From NCBI GenBank assembly GCA_036524005.1, contig DATDDB010000162.1, positions 1 to 64,000 on the forward strand: a DNA stretch of 64,000 nucleotides, given 5' to 3'. The notes beneath the pieces are model-generated. The model ran no database searches. It saw nothing but the letters and a program-made list of their open reading frames with translations, and was not told the origin of the DNA. Below, piece by piece: positions 62,284 to 64,000 of the stretch. Every line of letters starts with the position of its first letter. Within the stretch, counting starts at the first letter, position 1. The DNA is from DATDDB01 sp036524005 (GTDB taxonomy: Bacteria > Pseudomonadota > Gammaproteobacteria > Burkholderiales > Gallionellaceae). Both the position numbers and the translations under genes were made by a program.

Positions 62284-62311
62284 TTGACAGCACTTGGCAA
62301 ATCCGTATAAT
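62284..62311 (+). promoter_or_regulatory. Consensus sigma-70 promoter of the tRNA-Lys/tRNA-Thr unit
   Basis: TTGACA (62284-62289), a 16-base spacer and TATAAT (62306-62311) are both perfect consensus boxes. A GCGCGC discriminator follows, typical of stringently controlled stable-RNA promoters. The start should be near 62318, about 15 bases before tRNA-Lys. Confidence 0.93.
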
Positions 62312-62332
62312 GCGCGCTTCCTTTTGGGATGT

Positions 62333-62408
62333 GGGTCGTTAGCTCAGCCGGTAGAGCAGCGGACTTTTAATCCGTTGGTCGGCAGTTCGAATCTGCCACG
62401 ACCCACCA
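62333..62408 (+). tRNA. tRNA-Lys (anticodon TTT)
   Basis: GGGTCGT/ACGACCC acceptor stem, TAGCTCAGCCGGTAGAGCA D-arm, anticodon loop CTTTTAA, CAGTTCGAATCTG T-arm and an encoded CCA. It is a substrate of MnmA, which is also encoded here. Confidence 0.98.
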
Positions 62409-62453
62409 CGGTTTTCAGCTGTCGTGCCTGGAAGGAATGTACCGCGTAACAAA

Positions 62454-62529
62454 GCCGCCTTAGCTCAGTTGGTAGAGCAACCGCCTTGTAAGCGGTAGGT
62501 CATCAGTTCGAATCCGATAGGCGGCACCA
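62454..62529 (+). tRNA. tRNA-Thr (anticodon TGT)
   Basis: GCCGCCT/AGGCGGC acceptor stem, anticodon loop CTTGTAA, TCAGTTCGAATCCGA T-arm and an encoded CCA. It lies 45 bases after tRNA-Lys and is probably co-transcribed with it. Confidence 0.98.
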
Positions 62530-62584
62530 ACTTTCCCGGGATTGCAGGTTTACGTGCAATTCGTGCCACCCAGCAGGATTTCCT

Positions 62585-62935
62585 ATGGTACTGACATCCT
62601 TCCTGCAGCGCCTCGAAGAGGCTCCTGCCAGCATCGCCTTCAACGACACGATCGCAACCGTGGAGGCGCTATATGAATTTTCCCCCACCGCATTCAGGAA
62701 TGGCGCCCTGCTCAACGAGGCCGGCCAGAACAGTGGCTCGTGCAAGATATTTTCGTTCGCCCAAATGCACAACCTCACGGCCGAGCAAACTTTGCACTGT
62801 TTTGGGGACTATTACCGCAACGAGGTGCTCGGCGACCCCAATGGCGCAAATCATCAGAACATCCGAAGCTTCATGAAAACCGGCTGGGCCGGAATTTCCT
62901 TTGAGGGGAAGGCCCTGACACCCAGGAGCGCATGA
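62585..62935 (+). CDS. HopJ-family protein (named after a type III effector)
   Basis: 116 residues that match the HopJ/PF08888 family: FNDTIATVEALYEFSPTAF, NSGSCKIFSFAQMHNL, HCFGDYYRNEVLGDP and FMKTGWAGISFEGKAL are conserved. The family is common in free-living proteobacteria. No secretion genes or effector signal are present, so the effector name should not be read as a virulence claim. No clear ribosome-binding site precedes the ATG. The biochemical function is unknown. Confidence 0.88.
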   Translation: MVLTSFLQRLEEAPASIAFNDTIATVEALYEFSPTAFRNGALLNEAGQNSGSCKIFSFAQMHNLTAEQTLHCFGDYYRNEVLGDPNGANHQNIRSFMKTGWAGISFEGKALTPRSA

Positions 62936-63171
62936 ACGCCCACCCTGCGGCCCACCTGCAGGATGCCCTTGCACTACCTCCCGATCAGCACCTGCACCAC
63001 GGCATGCTCACGCACACCGTAAGGGATTTTATTGTTGTCAATACACCATTATCCATAATGGAATAAAGCATAGGCCGTATTGCGCAAGCCCCCAGAGGGA
63101 AATACATTGCCTCCAAGGAGTTCAGGCGACTCACACCCGCCCGTGTACATGACACCGTCTCGGAGGCCATC
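62936..63171. promoter_or_regulatory. Promoter region of the Ig-like protein gene with dyad
   Basis: TTGTTG (63032-63037), a 16-base spacer and CATAAT (63054-63059) make a weak promoter. CCATTAT-CC-ATAATGG (63046-63061), a perfect 7-bp palindrome, overlaps the -10 and may be an operator. The leader to the ATG would be about 105 bases. The rest of the region holds no recognisable gene. Confidence 0.45.
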
Positions 63172-64000
63172 ATGCAACACCTCAATTTATCCTGCCACAA
63201 AACCGGTTTGAGCTTTGGTATGGTCCTTTGCGTTGCCTTGCTGCTCGTCGGGTGCGGCGGCGGTGGCGGCGGAGGCACTCCCCAGACCTCTCCGAGCGCC
63301 AGCGCCTCTCTGACCGGCATCGCCATCACCCCGAGTTCAGTCACGGTCGCAGTTGGAACCACGGCCCAACTCACGGCCACGGGCACCTATTCGAATGGGA
63401 CCACCGCCGATGTCACCTCGCTGGTCACCTGGCAATCCGCCAACACCTCCGTTGCCAATGTGACAGCCAAGAGTAACGTGGTCACGGGCATGGCCCTGGG
63501 CACAACCACCGTAACCGCATCCATGGGCGGCATCACCTCGCCCCCTGATCAAGTCACGGTGACTGCGGCAACTCTCTCCAGCATCGCCATCACCCCGGCT
63601 ACCATCACGGTTGCCAAGGGCAACACGACAACCTTAACTGCAACCGGAAAGTATTCTGACGGCAGCAGCGGCAATATCTCGGGATCGGTCACCTGGACAT
63701 CGGCCAACCCGAATACGGCCAGCGTGTCGAGCACGGGTATTGCGACCGGCAATGCACTGGGCACGACCACCATCACTGCCGCGTTGAGCGGCATCACCTC
63801 AGCCCCGGCCCAGATCACGGTGGGCACGCCTGTGCTCAACAGCATCGCGATTACCCCGGCGTCAGCCGTGCTTGCCGTGGGGAGCACTACCAAGCTGGCT
63901 GCCACCGGCGCCTATTCTGACGGCACGACCACCGACCTCTCCAGCCAGGCCACCTGGACATCGGCCGCCCCTGGCACCGCCAGCGTGGGAAGCACGGGCC
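63172..64000 (+). CDS. Lipoprotein with tandem bacterial Ig-like (BIG_2) domains (3'-truncated)
   Basis: 276 residues are visible and the frame runs off the window. A signal sequence with lipobox LLVGC is followed by a run of seven Gly (CGGGGGGG). Then come tandem Ig-like repeats of about 85 residues, each beginning I-A-I-T-P (GIAITPSSVTVAVGTTAQL, SIAITPATITVAKGNTTTL, SIAITPASAVLAVGSTTKL) and containing a TW-SAN-TASV block. Such BIG_2 arrays form stalks of surface adhesins. GGAGG lies before ATG 63172. The distal part, where a ligand or enzymatic domain could lie, is not visible. Confidence 0.87.
   Translation, partial: MQHLNLSCHKTGLSFGMVLCVALLLVGCGGGGGGGTPQTSPSASASLTGIAITPSSVTVAVGTTAQLTATGTYSNGTTADVTSLVTWQSANTSVANVTAKSNVVTGMALGTTTVTASMGGITSPPDQVTVTAATLSSIAITPATITVAKGNTTTLTATGKYSDGSSGNISGSVTWTSANPNTASVSSTGIATGNALGTTTITAALSGITSAPAQITVGTPVLNSIAITPASAVLAVGSTTKLAATGAYSDGTTTDLSSQATWTSAAPGTASVGSTG

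Noticed and set aside
62585..62935. Type III secretion effector
   Set aside because: Only the family name suggests it; no secretion apparatus, chaperone or effector promoter is present.

Overview
This window is a gene-dense chromosomal segment with high G+C content. It has no recognisable insertion sequence, prophage or CRISPR array. The gene content and order (argB–HAD phosphatase–slmA; purF–cvpA–SPOR–folC; ybgC–tolQRAB–pal–cpoB–queE–queC; nudJ–mnmA) suggest a betaproteobacterium, possibly of the Nitrosomonadales/Gallionellaceae type. That placement is inferred from gene order and protein character, not from a search. The window cuts folD at its left end and a large Ig-like lipoprotein gene at its right end.

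Layout. 1-1.3 kb: folD 3' part, a rhodanese and TusA. 1.4-19.6 kb: an unusual cellulose locus. It has a forward bcsG (phosphoethanolamine transferase), then a long reverse block that reads, in transcription order, Ser/Thr kinase–adenylate cyclase fusion, bcsA, bcsB, bcsC, a barrel-less TPR paralogue of BcsC, and a second bcsA. A divergent bcsZ (GH8 endoglucanase) stands at the head. Both synthases carry two PilZ domains instead of one. 19.6-22.1 kb: mnmA, nudJ, two paralogous Ala-rich exported peptides and tRNA-Leu(CAA). 22.4-26.3 kb: a copper-uptake group (TonB-dependent copper receptor, two PCu(A)C-type proteins, Hsp20). 26.4-29.8 kb: argB, HAD nucleotidase, slmA and a DAHP synthase. 29.8-35.6 kb: an outer-membrane protein, DUF1841, a parvulin, yciI, yciB, msrB, PIN-PhoH and bcp. 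35.7-38.9 kb: a sulfur-linked MFS–MBL–DsrE operon facing an ArsR–rhodanese regulator. 38.9-44.2 kb: purB, a rhomboid–TPR protein and comEC. 44.2-49.4 kb: a TetR-controlled envelope operon (RND/MMPL, LolA-like, DUF1302-like), with matching operators in front of both the RND gene and tetR. 49.5-55.3 kb: rhlE, purF, cvpA, SPOR protein, folC. 55.6-62.3 kb: a small lipoprotein, the Tol-Pal operon and queEC. 62.3-64 kb: tRNA-Lys(TTT), tRNA-Thr(TGT), a HopJ-family protein and the Ig-like (BIG_2) lipoprotein.

The main novelty candidate is the cellulose locus. Duplicated synthases with tandem c-di-GMP-type domains appear to share one BcsB. They sit with duplicated TPR scaffolds, one of which has lost its export barrel, and behind a kinase–adenylate cyclase fusion that lies 6 bp upstream of the first bcsA. 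This would place c-di-GMP, cAMP and protein phosphorylation at one polysaccharide-secretion machine. Secondary points are a dispersed ~122-bp palindromic repeat present twice, a PCu(A)C paralogue that has lost its copper ligands, a pair of TetR operators with identical geometry, and a probable leaderless nudJ transcript.
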